Positions 1-8,867 of a stretch of DNA of 34,626 nt are shown here, in pieces; the stretch's first letter is position 1, and each line of letters begins with the position of its first letter. A program made the position numbers and the translations under genes. The notes below the pieces were generated by a model. It saw only the letters and a program-made list of their open reading frames with translations, did not search any database and had not been told where the DNA came from. Location of the stretch: positions 1 to 34,626 of the IMG/VR virus record IMGVR_UViG_3300010885_091175. One strand, written 5' to 3'. The DNA comes from a virus.

Positions 1-747
1 TCAGGGGGCGACGTAGAACAGTGCTGTGATGCGCCAGATCACGGAAGTCACGGCCCCGGCGACGATGGTAGTTGCGGTGTTCTGGGCACTGGACATGATC
101 GGTCGTGCGGGATCGATGGTTTTCTCGTAGACACTCCCTGCAGCCGCGGCCTCCACAGGGATCGAGAAGGCAAGGGAACCCGGCAGGTTGGTGGTTGTGA
201 TCAGCGTGGGTGTGGCACCTGCGGTCAGCGCGGCTGCGGCATGGCGCTCGATGGCGAGGCGGGTCAGATAGTGCCGCAAGCCCGCGCCGGGGGCGGCAAG
301 GGTCAGAGTGACGGCTGCACCCGCGACCCCCGTATTCGTGCCGATGTTCGAGGACACCTCTCCCAGCAGTCTGTCGTCCAGCAGCCCGGTCGCGGCCAGC
401 AGGACCGCCGTGGCAGACCCCGACGTATAGGCGGTCACGCGGGCGCGCAGCCTGGCGAACCCTGCGCAAGCCGCGACCCAGAGGCCCGGTGCAGCACCTG
501 CGACAGCGGCCAGATAGATGCCGCCCGTCACCGGGCGTACCGGCAGAATGACCCAGTTGACGCCGTCCGCCGAGCCCGACACCTCAACCGTCAGGTTGAA
601 CGTGCCGCGCAGGTCGAGCGTGATGGTCGAGGCTCCGTCCGCGTTGGCGATGATTTCCGAGTTCAGCGCACCCAGCGCCCCGGCCGCGACGATGTTTTCG
701 CGCGGATGCAGGGTTCCGGTGGTGAGGTCACGGGACAGTTTGGCCAT
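1..747 (-). CDS. Phage tail-appendage-like protein, unknown function
   Basis: This 248-residue protein is the last gene of the leftward late operon inside the window and is complete, with its TGA at the very edge. Its ATG shares one base with the stop of the upstream DUF2793 gene (TGATG), so translation is probably coupled. The sequence is rich in Ala, Gly, Thr and Val with alternating beta-strand-like patterns and no cysteine-rich, coiled-coil or catalytic motif. A segment near residues 40-70 resembles the beta-sandwich found in phage baseplate or receptor-binding proteins, but I do not recognise a named family. The position after the host-specificity protein and the fibre-like gene suggests a distal tail or fibre-associated part. 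That role is inferred from position only. Confidence 0.6.
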   Translation of the reverse strand: MAKLSRDLTTGTLHPRENIVAAGALGALNSEIIANADGASTITLDLRGTFNLTVEVSGSADGVNWVILPVRPVTGGIYLAAVAGAAPGLWVAACAGFARLRARVTAYTSGSATAVLLAATGLLDDRLLGEVSSNIGTNTGVAGAAVTLTLAAPGAGLRHYLTRLAIERHAAAALTAGATPTLITTTNLPGSLAFSIPVEAAAAGSVYEKTIDPARPIMSSAQNTATTIVAGAVTSVIWRITALFYVAP

Positions 748-2216
748 CAGTTTGCACTCCAGTTGATTTTGACCGGACCCGAGGTCGGGCCGGAGAAGGT
801 GGCGTTGAGGGTGATCTGGTCCGATCCCGCCTCGCCCCAGAGCGTGACGAGATCGAGCAATTCCGGGCTGTTCTCGTCGGCATCGATGGGGGGCGCGAGC
901 GAGACGGTGATCAGGGACGTTGGCAGAACGCCTGGTGCTGCGATCACCGTCGACGCCTCCAGCGCATTGTCCGCGACCGCGAGGACGCCCGTTCCGGTGT
1001 AGGGCCCGAGGTTGAAATCCACGCCGTCGGCCCGAGCGCGGAGCCGCTGTGCGGTGGCGTTGAACCAGATCCAGCCATCGGCGCGGCCGGCAGGATCAGC
1101 GGCCAGGTTGCCGAGGATGGCACCTTGCGGCAGCGTGGGTCGGCCGCTGGTCCGGTCGATCCTGATTGCATCGAAGAAGGCCGAACCATCCGGGCTGACC
1201 TTGAAGCTGAAATCGTCGTTGCCCAAGAGGCCGAGCAGCGCCCGAGCCGAAAACCCGGTCTTGAAGGCGAAAGCCGCATCGTTTCCAGCCGCCGCCTTGT
1301 TGACCGTCGCCTCGATCCCGGCCCCGGCATTGTTCAGCAGCACTGCGGGCGTGTTCATCGACAGCCGGTTGGTGCTGTCCGCCGTGGCCCCACCGAGGCC
1401 CAGAAGCAGGGCGGTCAGGTTGGCCTGGGGCATGCCGACCTGCGTGACGGCATTGGCGAAGGTCACTGTCGGCGTGTTCACGACCGTGGTGCCCCCGGCC
1501 CCTGCCGTGGCCGAGCCAATGTTGACGACGGTGGTCGATCCGGATGCGCCGCCGGTGCCGAGGTTCACGGTCTTGGTGACGCCGGTGGTCGTCGCCCCGG
1601 TGCCCATGCCGTAGGTGGCGGTCGTCGTCGCCGTGCCGATGCTGGCCGATGCCGCCGAGACGGTGACAGTGCCCGAGGCGGTCAGCGTGCCGGAGAAGGT
1701 CTTGTTGCCGGAGAATGTCTGGGTGCCCGCGAGGATCGCCAGCTCGCTGGAGGTGTTGGGCAGTGTGAAGGTTCGGGTTGTGCCGGTGGTGATCCCCGAC
1801 AGCGAAAACAGCGCCTTCTTCGTCGGATCGGAATCGTTGACGAGGCTGAAGATCGCGTCTGAAACATCCTGCGGCACGCCGACCGGATCCCAGACGCTTC
1901 CATTCCAGACGATAAAGGCCTGTTCGGACGCGATCCAGACCAGCCAGCCCTGGCGCGGCACCAGGCGCATCCAGACGCCATCGACCCAATAGGCCAGGTT
2001 CAGATCCCACCCTGCCCAGAGCCCGGTTGCGCCAGAGGCCACGAGGTGCCGGTCGCCGTCGGCTGGGCTCGCAGGCGGCGTGGTGCGCGTGCGGTCGAGG
2101 ACCGAGAGTTGCACCATGGCATCGAGCAGGCGCAGGGCCTCGTTGTGGGTGACATGCTTCTGGGCTTGGGCGGCCAAGAGATACGGCAGACCGAGATGGG
2201 TGGAGGTGTCGGACAT
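747..2216 (-). CDS. DUF2793 domain tail fibre-like protein
   Basis: This 489-residue protein has an N-terminal DUF2793 domain (about residues 3-110; look for the segment HVTHNEALRLLDAMVQL and the Trp-rich stretch after it). This domain is common in proteins encoded just after the GTA-type TIM-barrel protein in alphaproteobacterial prophages. Residues from about 140 to 260 form a low-complexity Thr/Gly/Ser/Ala repeat region with recurring TFSG, TTV and NIG units, as in trimeric fibres. The C-terminal part is probably a head or tip domain. I chose the ATG at 2216 because it follows GAGGG at good spacing and begins at the DUF2793 domain. An upstream extension to 2315 would run into the preceding gene. 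Likely role: tail fibre or receptor-contact protein (inference). Confidence 0.75.
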   Translation of the reverse strand: MSDTSTHLGLPYLLAAQAQKHVTHNEALRLLDAMVQLSVLDRTRTTPPASPADGDRHLVASGATGLWAGWDLNLAYWVDGVWMRLVPRQGWLVWIASEQAFIVWNGSVWDPVGVPQDVSDAIFSLVNDSDPTKKALFSLSGITTGTTRTFTLPNTSSELAILAGTQTFSGNKTFSGTLTASGTVTVSAASASIGTATTTATYGMGTGATTTGVTKTVNLGTGGASGSTTVVNIGSATAGAGGTTVVNTPTVTFANAVTQVGMPQANLTALLLGLGGATADSTNRLSMNTPAVLLNNAGAGIEATVNKAAAGNDAAFAFKTGFSARALLGLLGNDDFSFKVSPDGSAFFDAIRIDRTSGRPTLPQGAILGNLAADPAGRADGWIWFNATAQRLRARADGVDFNLGPYTGTGVLAVADNALEASTVIAAPGVLPTSLITVSLAPPIDADENSPELLDLVTLWGEAGSDQITLNATFSGPTSGPVKINWSAN

Positions 2217-2223
2217 GGGGCCC

Positions 2224-5200
2224 TCAGAATTGAAGTGTGACGGCGGCGGGATCGCCGCGACCGAGGCGGTTCGAGAGCTGGTAGATGCGGATGGAAAGTG
2301 TCTGGCTTGGCCCAAGCGGTACGCCCCAATCGGCGGTCTGCTGGGCGGCGGTATAGAGAACCGATGTCGTGCTGCTGGTCAGCGTCCGCTTGACCGCAGC
2401 CCCGTCGAGGATCTGGACATCGTAGCTTTCCAGGTCTTCAGTCAAGGGCACCTCGACCTGCTCCCAGGCATCGGCCACCAGCGCGCGGGATCGCCGCGTC
2501 CAGCGGATCGTCAGATCGCTCGGGCTGCGCGCCGTCCGCCACGGCTGTTCGACATGGACCGGCGCGAAGGGCACGAGGCCGCGACCGGCTGGCGTGAAGG
2601 CCAGCGCGGTGTAGCTGGCGTCGCTGATAGCCCGCGCCGCGGGGCCGATGCGCCAGTTCCATGGCAAACCGAGATCGGCTTCGGCGATCGGCAGCGGGGC
2701 AAGGGCAGAATCCAGAACTACCACCCGTGCACCTGCCGGTGTGGGATTGCCCATCGCGGCTTCGGTGCCGCGCTGGCCCCGCAAAAGGCGGGTCAGGCGA
2801 TAGCGGCTGGGCGCGATCAGTTCGGCCGCACCCGCCTGCACGATCTCCCAGGTGCCTGGTGCGGTTTCCACAGCCAGCGCATTGGCGCCGCCGAACAGCG
2901 TCAGATCGGTGACGCTTTCCAGCGTGCCGGTGGCCAGATCGACGACAAGCGCATTGCCGATATCGAAGCGCGAGGTTGGGCCCCGATAGAAATCCGACAC
3001 CAGCGTGCCGATCCGGGCGCGGCTGCCGAAGGTGGTCAGCAAGGCAAACCCATCCGCCCCTGGGCTGCGGAACACCGCCATCTCGCCCGGCCAGGGAACG
3101 GCGTGCGCCGCGACCATTGGCCGGTGCGCGGGCTGGTCCTCGGAAAGCTGCGGCAGGTCGAGCAACACGACATCCGGCGCACCGAAGACCACCGACCGGG
3201 TCAGCGTGGCCGGGCGCGGATCGCCGGGTGGCAGATCATAGGCGGCGCGATCCTGGCGGACGGCCTCAACTCCCCGCCCCTCGGAATCGGCGATGGACAC
3301 AAGGCGCAACTCGATCTCGCTGCCGTCATGGATCAGCCGGATCACGTCGGCGGGGTCCAGGGCCAGCCGCGACGGCGGCAGGCGGAAGGTGGCGCTCTCG
3401 CGGCCAATCCAGGCTTCCATCAGCGCGCGGCGGCAGCGGCGTTCGGCCTCTTCGGGCGGAATTGCCATCGGGAAGCTTTCCAAGGCAATGCGCGTGGTGT
3501 CGACGGTGATGCGACGGGCTTCGACAAGCGCCGCATCATAGTCCTCGTCGGCGCGGGCCACCTGCCATTTCAGCGCCTGCGGCAGTTCGGTTTCCTGCGC
3601 GCGGACAAGTTCCAGCGCCTCGCCCTCGCGGGACGCCACAAGGTCATCGTGCGCCAGGGTCAAAACAGACGCCCGCCCGCGCATGACGAAGCGGATCATT
3701 CCTTCAGTCTCGATGGCATCGAACCCGAAATGTCGCGCCAGCGTGCTGATCGATGAGCGCGGGGCTTCCAAGGCGGTGATGGCGTAACCTTCAACGGCAC
3801 CCCAGAGGCCGGACACGTCGATCAGGGCTTCCGGCATCCCGGCGCGCAGGCAGAGGTACCGGACCAGAGCCGCCAGCGACACCGCCCCCAGCCGCCCGGT
3901 CAGCCAGTGGCCCAACCGCCAGTTCGGTCCATCAGTCCAGACATCGGTCAGTTCGGGAAAGAACGGATAGGGCCGCGCGTCCCAGGTCCAGGCGGCGCAT
4001 TCCGGCACATGCACCATGCGGCCGCCGTAGACAGACGACAACGGGTTGTTGGCCGGATCGTCCCAGTGCAGGTAGCTCGCCTCCAGATAAGCCCGCTGGA
4101 TCGCGTCATCGCGCCAGCCGCGCGAGAAATACGGCGTGAAGCTTTCGGACGATTTGGGGTCGAAGAAGACGTTGGGCTGATTGGTGCCCCGGTCGATGGC
4201 GGGACAGCCCAGTTCGGTGAAGCGGATGGGTTTCGATTGCGGCACCCATGCGGTCGGCGTGCCACCCTCCACCCCATCCGGCCGGTTATAGTGCGGGTTC
4301 GTCCACCAGGCACGGATATCCTTGGGGCGGAAGACCCAAGGCTTGGCCGCCGCGCCATCGGTGATCGCTGTCCGGATCTGCGCAGAGCGGTCAGCGCCGC
4401 TGGCATAGAACCAGTCGAAGCCTTCGCCGCCCGCGATGTTCGCCTGCAGGTAGGCGCGGTCGTAGATCGCGGGCCAGCCTTCAAGCGCATCGGCGTGGTC
4501 GAAACCGTCGCGCCAGTCGGACAGCGGCAGGTAGTTGTCGATGCCGACGAAATCGATGTTCGTGTCGGACCAGAGAGGGTCGAGGTGGAAATAGACGTCG
4601 CCACTGCTGTCTTGCGGATGGTGGCCGAAGTATTCCGACCAATCGGCGGCATAGCCGATCTTGGTGCCGGCGCCGAGGATGGCGCTCACGTCGGCCGCGA
4701 GGGTCTTGAAGGCGGTGACGGCGGGATAGGTGCTGGCCCCCGAGCGGATGGTGGTCAGGCCGGGCATCTCGGTGCCGATCAGGAAGGCATCGACGCCACC
4801 CGCCGCTGCACAAAGGTGCGCATAGTGCAGCACCATACGGCGCAGACCCCAGTCGCTGGGCGAGCCGGTGAAGGCGACGGTCTCGCCGCTGACGCTGAAG
4901 TTGCCTGCCGTCGCCGCCCCGAACAGCGCCGACACTTGCGTGGCCGCCGTGCCGGTCTTGTCCACCGATCCAGCAAAACCCGCTGCCGGGGAACAGGTGA
5001 TCCGCCCCCGCCAGGGGAAGGCGGGCTGGCCCGGCGTGGCGGCATTGGCGCTGTAGGGGTTCGGCAGCGTGTTGCCGGGCGGCACATCCATCAGCAGGAA
5101 GGGATAGAAGGTGACGCGCAGCCCGCGCGCCTTCATCTCCTGGATTGCCTGCACCACTGCAAAATCTGCAGGCGTGCCGCCATAGACCGGGCGATCATCG

Positions 5201-6189
5201 GCGTCGCGGCTGACCAGATGCGCGCTGGCCCGGCTGATCCCGTTTACCGACCAGTTGGCGGGCGTCGTGGCCTTGGACGCTACCTCGACACCCGGCTTCA
5301 CCTTGCAGAACCCTGCGCGCAGTTCGTTGCCAAACCAGGCCACGACGAGGCTCACGCTCTCGACGGCCGGGGCCATGGCCTGCAGCCGGTCCAGCGCCAC
5401 CACGATGTCGGTCTGGTCGGGCAGCGCGTTCAGGTTCTCCGCGACCGTGGCACCACCGCTGCCCTTGCGGATGGCATCGGTCGCATAGGTGAACTCGCCC
5501 GAGGCCGGGATCAGGGTGACGGACTTCACCAGCCCCTCAGCGGTGTCGGCATCGGCCAGCGGACGGAAGACTTCGAACGACAGCTGCGGCAGGCGGTTGC
5601 CGAAGGTTGCCAGCACCAGATCCTCGAACACGACATAGGCCGTGCCGCGATAGGCGGGCGTGTTGGCTGCGCCCATCTTGGCGGCGATGAAGGGATCGGC
5701 CGACTGCGCCTCGTTGCCGGGATACCAGCGCCAGGTCACGCCGGTCATGTCCATCGCCTTACCGTCCGCCCAGATGCGGCCGATGCCAGTGATCGGCCCC
5801 TCGCAGAGCGCGACGGCGCAGCTGGCATAGTAGAGGTATTCGGTGGTCTTGACCTTGCCGCCACCGCCGCCCTTGCCGCCACCTTGGGTGGTGGTCTTGG
5901 TCTCTTCGCGGAAATCAGTCGCCCAGATGATGTTGCCGCCGATCCGCATCCGGCCGTAAAGCCGCGGGATCACCGCGCCTTCGGTGGCCGAGGTGATGCG
6001 CAGCGTGTCGAGCCGCGCGCCTTCGATCCGTTGGGCCGGAGCGAGCGAGGATACGATCCAGCTGTCGACCACGGACCCCACGGTCGATCCGATGAAGCCA
6101 CCGATGGCCGCGCCGGAAAAGCCGAGGATCGCACCGCCAAAGGCCCCGCCGATGGCAGTGCCGACAGCGCCGAGGACGAGCGTGGCCAT
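2224..6189 (-). CDS. GTA-type TIM-barrel host-specificity tail protein
   Basis: A 1321-residue baseplate/tip protein of the same type as RcGTA gene product 15. The N-terminus (residues 1-50) is a Gly/Ala-rich hydrophobic segment. Residues about 75-300 carry the beta-rich hub region, with a Gly/Lys linker near 103-113. Residues about 450-745 correspond to the GTA_TIM glycoside-hydrolase-like barrel (GTEMPGLT at 472-479, FTELGCPAID near 657-666, CAAWTWDARPYPFFP near 731-745). Residues about 800-960 match the phage-tail_3 type domain. The family forms the tail tip hub and is thought to help contact or cross the cell envelope. The length is close to the roughly 1300 residues of GTA homologues. 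The gene lies directly after the NlpC/P60 gene, the conserved GTA order. Confidence 0.93.
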   Translation of the reverse strand: MATLVLGAVGTAIGGAFGGAILGFSGAAIGGFIGSTVGSVVDSWIVSSLAPAQRIEGARLDTLRITSATEGAVIPRLYGRMRIGGNIIWATDFREETKTTTQGGGKGGGGGKVKTTEYLYYASCAVALCEGPITGIGRIWADGKAMDMTGVTWRWYPGNEAQSADPFIAAKMGAANTPAYRGTAYVVFEDLVLATFGNRLPQLSFEVFRPLADADTAEGLVKSVTLIPASGEFTYATDAIRKGSGGATVAENLNALPDQTDIVVALDRLQAMAPAVESVSLVVAWFGNELRAGFCKVKPGVEVASKATTPANWSVNGISRASAHLVSRDADDRPVYGGTPADFAVVQAIQEMKARGLRVTFYPFLLMDVPPGNTLPNPYSANAATPGQPAFPWRGRITCSPAAGFAGSVDKTGTAATQVSALFGAATAGNFSVSGETVAFTGSPSDWGLRRMVLHYAHLCAAAGGVDAFLIGTEMPGLTTIRSGASTYPAVTAFKTLAADVSAILGAGTKIGYAADWSEYFGHHPQDSSGDVYFHLDPLWSDTNIDFVGIDNYLPLSDWRDGFDHADALEGWPAIYDRAYLQANIAGGEGFDWFYASGADRSAQIRTAITDGAAAKPWVFRPKDIRAWWTNPHYNRPDGVEGGTPTAWVPQSKPIRFTELGCPAIDRGTNQPNVFFDPKSSESFTPYFSRGWRDDAIQRAYLEASYLHWDDPANNPLSSVYGGRMVHVPECAAWTWDARPYPFFPELTDVWTDGPNWRLGHWLTGRLGAVSLAALVRYLCLRAGMPEALIDVSGLWGAVEGYAITALEAPRSSISTLARHFGFDAIETEGMIRFVMRGRASVLTLAHDDLVASREGEALELVRAQETELPQALKWQVARADEDYDAALVEARRITVDTTRIALESFPMAIPPEEAERRCRRALMEAWIGRESATFRLPPSRLALDPADVIRLIHDGSEIELRLVSIADSEGRGVEAVRQDRAAYDLPPGDPRPATLTRSVVFGAPDVVLLDLPQLSEDQPAHRPMVAAHAVPWPGEMAVFRSPGADGFALLTTFGSRARIGTLVSDFYRGPTSRFDIGNALVVDLATGTLESVTDLTLFGGANALAVETAPGTWEIVQAGAAELIAPSRYRLTRLLRGQRGTEAAMGNPTPAGARVVVLDSALAPLPIAEADLGLPWNWRIGPAARAISDASYTALAFTPAGRGLVPFAPVHVEQPWRTARSPSDLTIRWTRRSRALVADAWEQVEVPLTEDLESYDVQILDGAAVKRTLTSSTTSVLYTAAQQTADWGVPLGPSQTLSIRIYQLSNRLGRGDPAAVTLQF

Positions 6190-6198
6190 GGAAAACTC

Positions 6199-6633
6199 TC
6201 AGCGTTGGGGAAAGAGAAAGGCGAAGGAGATGCGGCGCCGCCAGGTGGGGGTCAGCGGTTCCTCGATGACGCCGAGCCGCTCATAGGCATGCAGGAAGGT
6301 GTCGGGACCGGTCAGGATGCCGACATGCTTGGCGATGGCGCGGGGCATCATGCGAAACAGGATCAACGCGCCGGGCGGAGCATTGCCGGGTGCGATCTCC
6401 GGCATCATGCGGCGCGCGCCTTCAGCCAGAACCTCACGCGGTCCGCTTTCGCCCCAGTCCCGGCTGTAGGGCGGGATTGGAAACGGCTCTGGCCCCACCA
6501 CCTCGCGCCAGACACCACGCGCGAGGCCAAGGCAATCGCAGCCGACGCCCTTCAGGCTGGCTTGGTCGTGATACGGGGTGCCGAGCCAGGACCGCGCGGC
6601 GGTGATGACCAGATCGGAATCGACGGGTGTCAC
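6199..6633 (-). CDS. NlpC/P60 phage cell-wall peptidase
   Basis: A 144-residue NlpC/P60 cysteine peptidase of the phage-tail type (GTA gene 14 equivalent). The catalytic cysteine is seen in the GCDCLGL motif (Cys34), with the partner histidine in KHVGI (His103) and a further His in FLHAY (His115). These enzymes cut peptidoglycan peptide stems or cross-links and are carried at the tail tip to open the wall during DNA delivery. The gene starts with an ATG sharing four bases (ATGA) with the end of the DUF2163 gene and is followed after 9 bp by the TIM-barrel gene, matching the GTA order. No signal peptide is visible, as expected for a virion part. Confidence 0.93.
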   Translation of the reverse strand: MTPVDSDLVITAARSWLGTPYHDQASLKGVGCDCLGLARGVWREVVGPEPFPIPPYSRDWGESGPREVLAEGARRMMPEIAPGNAPPGALILFRMMPRAIAKHVGILTGPDTFLHAYERLGVIEEPLTPTWRRRISFAFLFPQR

Positions 6634-7514
6634 AGCACCGCCCCCTCATGGCCGCCGTCGGTGGTGGCATAGCGCAGGACTGCGTCCTGGCCGGGGATGT
6701 TGGGGAAGCCCCGGAAGTTGGCGACATTGGCGAACTTTGTGCCACAGGTCGCGATCCGCTTGTCGCACCCGGCGCGGATGGTGAAGGTGTCTGTCCCGGC
6801 GACGGCGCGCACCGGGGCTTCCAGCAGGGTCAGGAAGGCGACACCGTCGACCAGGTCATGCGACAGCACCTCGGCCCGCCGCCCGGCATTGGCGCCGCTG
6901 ATCCAGTCGAGGGTGCCGAAGGTGAACCAGCCAGTGGTGAATGCAGCGAGGCCGGAAGCTGTGAACGCCCGGTCGCGCAGCAGGTCGATGATCGCTCCGG
7001 TTCCCTTGAACGTCGGGCCATCGAGATTGACCCCGCAGCGCGCATCGCCAAGGGCGGCATCGCAGCTCGCCTGAAACGTCCGCCCGACCGTTTGCCCAAG
7101 GACATGGGCCAGCGATCGCACCTCGGCCACGAAAGCAAGCCGCCCGCGCCGGATCTGGCCGATGGCCCCGCGCCGCATCAGCAAGCGCTGGGAGGTCGCG
7201 GACCAGTTCACCCGCCAGACCTCGACGGCCGCATTGTCCCAGCGTCCGTCAATGATGTCAGTCTCGGTGATCCGGTCGGAGGACAGCACACCTTGGGCGT
7301 CCTGCGCATCGACGGAAAGGTCCGAGCCCGAGCGCACTTCGGAGGCGGCAAAGCCGCTCTCCGGCTCGAAATCGGTGCCGTCGAAGGTCAGGGTTCGGTC
7401 GTGATCGGTGAAGCCCAGCGTCACCGCATCGGCCCGCACGATCCGCCAGCACCAGGTCAGCGTCGTCGTGCCCTCGTCGAGATGGGCCTGAAGTGCGGGC
7501 GGGAGCGCTTTCAC
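6630..7514 (-). CDS. DUF2163 baseplate protein (GTA gene 13 type)
   Basis: A 294-residue protein of the DUF2163/TIGR02218 type, equivalent to RcGTA gene 13, a baseplate hub component. Recognisable segments include WCWRIVRADAVTLGFTDHD near the N-terminus, a beta-rich body, and a C-terminal Cys-containing stretch (CDKRIATCGTKFANVANFRG) typical of the family, which in GTA particles can bind an iron-sulfur cluster. I chose the GTG at 7514: it overlaps the stop of the preceding small gene as GTGA and is preceded by GGGGCGGA. A longer version from 7535 would begin inside that gene. The lysis cassette separates it from DUF2460, although the two are adjacent in GTA clusters. Confidence 0.92.
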   Translation of the reverse strand: MKALPPALQAHLDEGTTTLTWCWRIVRADAVTLGFTDHDRTLTFDGTDFEPESGFAASEVRSGSDLSVDAQDAQGVLSSDRITETDIIDGRWDNAAVEVWRVNWSATSQRLLMRRGAIGQIRRGRLAFVAEVRSLAHVLGQTVGRTFQASCDAALGDARCGVNLDGPTFKGTGAIIDLLRDRAFTASGLAAFTTGWFTFGTLDWISGANAGRRAEVLSHDLVDGVAFLTLLEAPVRAVAGTDTFTIRAGCDKRIATCGTKFANVANFRGFPNIPGQDAVLRYATTDGGHEGAVL

Positions 7515-7720
7515 TTCCGCCCCCAGCCGCGCCACAGGGCGACCGAGGCCAGCGCCGAGGAGACCACGCCCCCGGCTGTGCCGGTCAGGGCGTAGAGATT
7601 GAACGGACGCAGATCGAAGCTGCCGGTCAACAGATCGAAATCCGCCAGCCCGGCCATGGCCAGCCCGGAGGCAGCAAGACAGGCCAGATAGACCAGCCCG
7701 CGTGCGAGGTTCCAGTTCAT
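7511..7720 (-). CDS. Small two-segment membrane protein of lysis cassette
   Basis: A 69-residue protein with two hydrophobic segments (about residues 5-25 and 42-62) separated by an acidic short loop, and a basic C-terminus (WRGWGRK). The ATG at 7720 overlaps the stop of the lysozyme gene by four bases (ATGA) and is preceded by AGGAAAGG, which decides the start. The position directly after the lysozyme gene suggests an accessory lysis function such as a holin partner, pinholin or antiholin. No family was recognised. There is no lipobox or periplasmic coiled coil that would argue for a spanin. Confidence 0.65.
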   Translation of the reverse strand: MNWNLARGLVYLACLAASGLAMAGLADFDLLTGSFDLRPFNLYALTGTAGGVVSSALASVALWRGWGRK

Positions 7721-8385
7721 GATGTTGCCTTTCCTGTGAAAAATCCCATCAGCCGCTGCCACCACGGCCGGGTGCCAGGCGATTGGTTTGGCACCGTTAG
7801 TGGCAAGGTCGGCGGCATCGACACGCTCGGCGGGCGCAGCAATGCCAGCGCCTCGGCCTCGGTCAGTCGCCGAATGGGCCGTGAGAAATCCACCCGCCCG
7901 TTGCGGTCGACCGCCCAGACCGGAATGGTGCCGGTCGGGTAGCGGCCATCCCGGAACAGATCGCGTTCGGCCTCGCGGCGCGTACGGATCGCGGCGGGTC
8001 GGAGCCAGCCCATGAAAGCCTGCGCGGCGGCGGCACGGTTGCCCGCGTTCAGGTGGCGGGTCAGCGACGCCTTCGCGATGCCGCCGGTGTTGTAGTGGAA
8101 GCTGACCAGCGCATCGAACTCGTGCGGTTCCAGCGGCACCTTCACCGGGCGCAGCACTTCCGCCTCATAGGCCACGATGTCGGCGCGGAAGAGCCGGAAC
8201 GCCTCACGGATTCCGGCATCGAGATCGGCGGGCATACCACGCGGCATTCGTACCGGATCGGGCGGACCGGCGGCTGCGGTATGGCCGATGCCGAAGGTCC
8301 AGACGTTTTTGACGTCGAGATAAGGTCCGGGCACGAGTCCTTCGTGCCGGACAAGGGCCAGCAGGCCCCGATCAGTCATGTGCAT
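7717..8385 (-). CDS. GH24-family phage lysozyme (endolysin)
   Basis: This 222-residue protein is a T4-lysozyme-like muramidase. The catalytic triad pattern Glu-x8-Asp-x5-Thr is present: Glu15 in RHEG, Asp24 in YLDV and Thr30 in WTFGIGH (numbering from 8385). The later motif DALVSFHYNTGG is also typical of GH24. It hydrolyses the N-acetylmuramic acid/N-acetylglucosamine bond of peptidoglycan. There is no signal peptide, so it should need a holin; a holin-like gene lies just upstream. A Pro-rich linker and a short hydrophobic/basic tail follow the catalytic domain. The start is ambiguous: ATG 8385 follows GGGTGA by about 4 nt, and a second in-frame ATG lies at 8379. Confidence 0.9.
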   Translation of the reverse strand: MHMTDRGLLALVRHEGLVPGPYLDVKNVWTFGIGHTAAAGPPDPVRMPRGMPADLDAGIREAFRLFRADIVAYEAEVLRPVKVPLEPHEFDALVSFHYNTGGIAKASLTRHLNAGNRAAAAQAFMGWLRPAAIRTRREAERDLFRDGRYPTGTIPVWAVDRNGRVDFSRPIRRLTEAEALALLRPPSVSMPPTLPLTVPNQSPGTRPWWQRLMGFFTGKATS

Positions 8386-8389
8386 GGGA

Positions 8390-8524
8390 TCACCCAAAGA
8401 GTGTTGAGAGGATCAGGATCAGGGCGGCAACGAGAAGGCCGACGCGCAGGCGGTGACTGAAGGCCTGTGCCGGGTCGGCTGCGTCGCAGCGGATGGCGCG
8501 CGCGAGACGGAGAAGTTCATACAT
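8390..8524 (-). CDS. Small single-span membrane protein
   Basis: A 44-residue protein with one strong C-terminal hydrophobic helix (about residues 26-43, VGLLVAALILILSTLF) after a short basic and polar N-terminus. The ATG at 8524 lies eight bases inside the end of the holin-like gene and is preceded by a GGGGGCG Shine-Dalgarno-like stretch. A longer frame upstream has no such support. The location between the holin-like and lysozyme genes points to a lysis or membrane accessory role, but no family was recognised. Confidence 0.6.
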   Translation of the reverse strand: MYELLRLARAIRCDAADPAQAFSHRLRVGLLVAALILILSTLFG

Positions 8525-8867
8525 CGCTGTCGCCCCCTTTGCCGCTGCGCAGCCGGGTGAGGACGACCTCGATGAAGGCGGGGCCGAAGACACCGACCAG
8601 ATAGGCGGCCGAGCCCGCCGCACCCCCAGCCGGGATCGCCTGGGATGGCAGGCCGAGCCAGGCGGTGATGACCGCCATGGACAGACTGCCCATCCCCGCC
8701 GCGATCAGACCGCCGAGCAGGATGTGGCGCAGGGCATCGCGAAGCCTCATCCGCGTGGTCAGGGCGTTGGTCGCCCCGCCCAACGCGCCCCAGGCCGCAA
8801 GGATGACAGCGGTGGAGGTTGCCAGATCGCGCAGAGCCGCGGCGAAAAAGCCGGTTTCTTCGTTCAT
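8517..8867 (-). CDS. Putative holin
   Basis: A 116-residue protein with three likely membrane helices (about residues 15-33, 48-68 and 80-103), a charged cytoplasmic-like C-terminus (LRSGKGGDSDV) and a short acidic N-terminus. Size, topology and the lysozyme gene two positions downstream fit a class I holin, which would form lesions that release the signal-less endolysin. It starts with an ATG overlapping the DUF2460 stop by four bases. The holin call rests on topology and context rather than on a recognised motif. Confidence 0.7.
   Translation of the reverse strand: MNEETGFFAAALRDLATSTAVILAAWGALGGATNALTTRMRLRDALRHILLGGLIAAGMGSLSMAVITAWLGLPSQAIPAGGAAGSAAYLVGVFGPAFIEVVLTRLRSGKGGDSDV

Noticed and set aside
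241-1002. Plus-strand frames opposite the DUF2793 and terminal appendage genes
   Set aside because: They are antisense shadows with Arg/Gly-rich composition and no start signal or family resemblance.
3907-6672. 921-codon plus-strand open frame
   Set aside because: It lies antisense to the TIM-barrel and NlpC genes, has low-complexity Arg/Gly/Asp/His composition and no recognisable domain. Long antisense frames are expected at this GC content.
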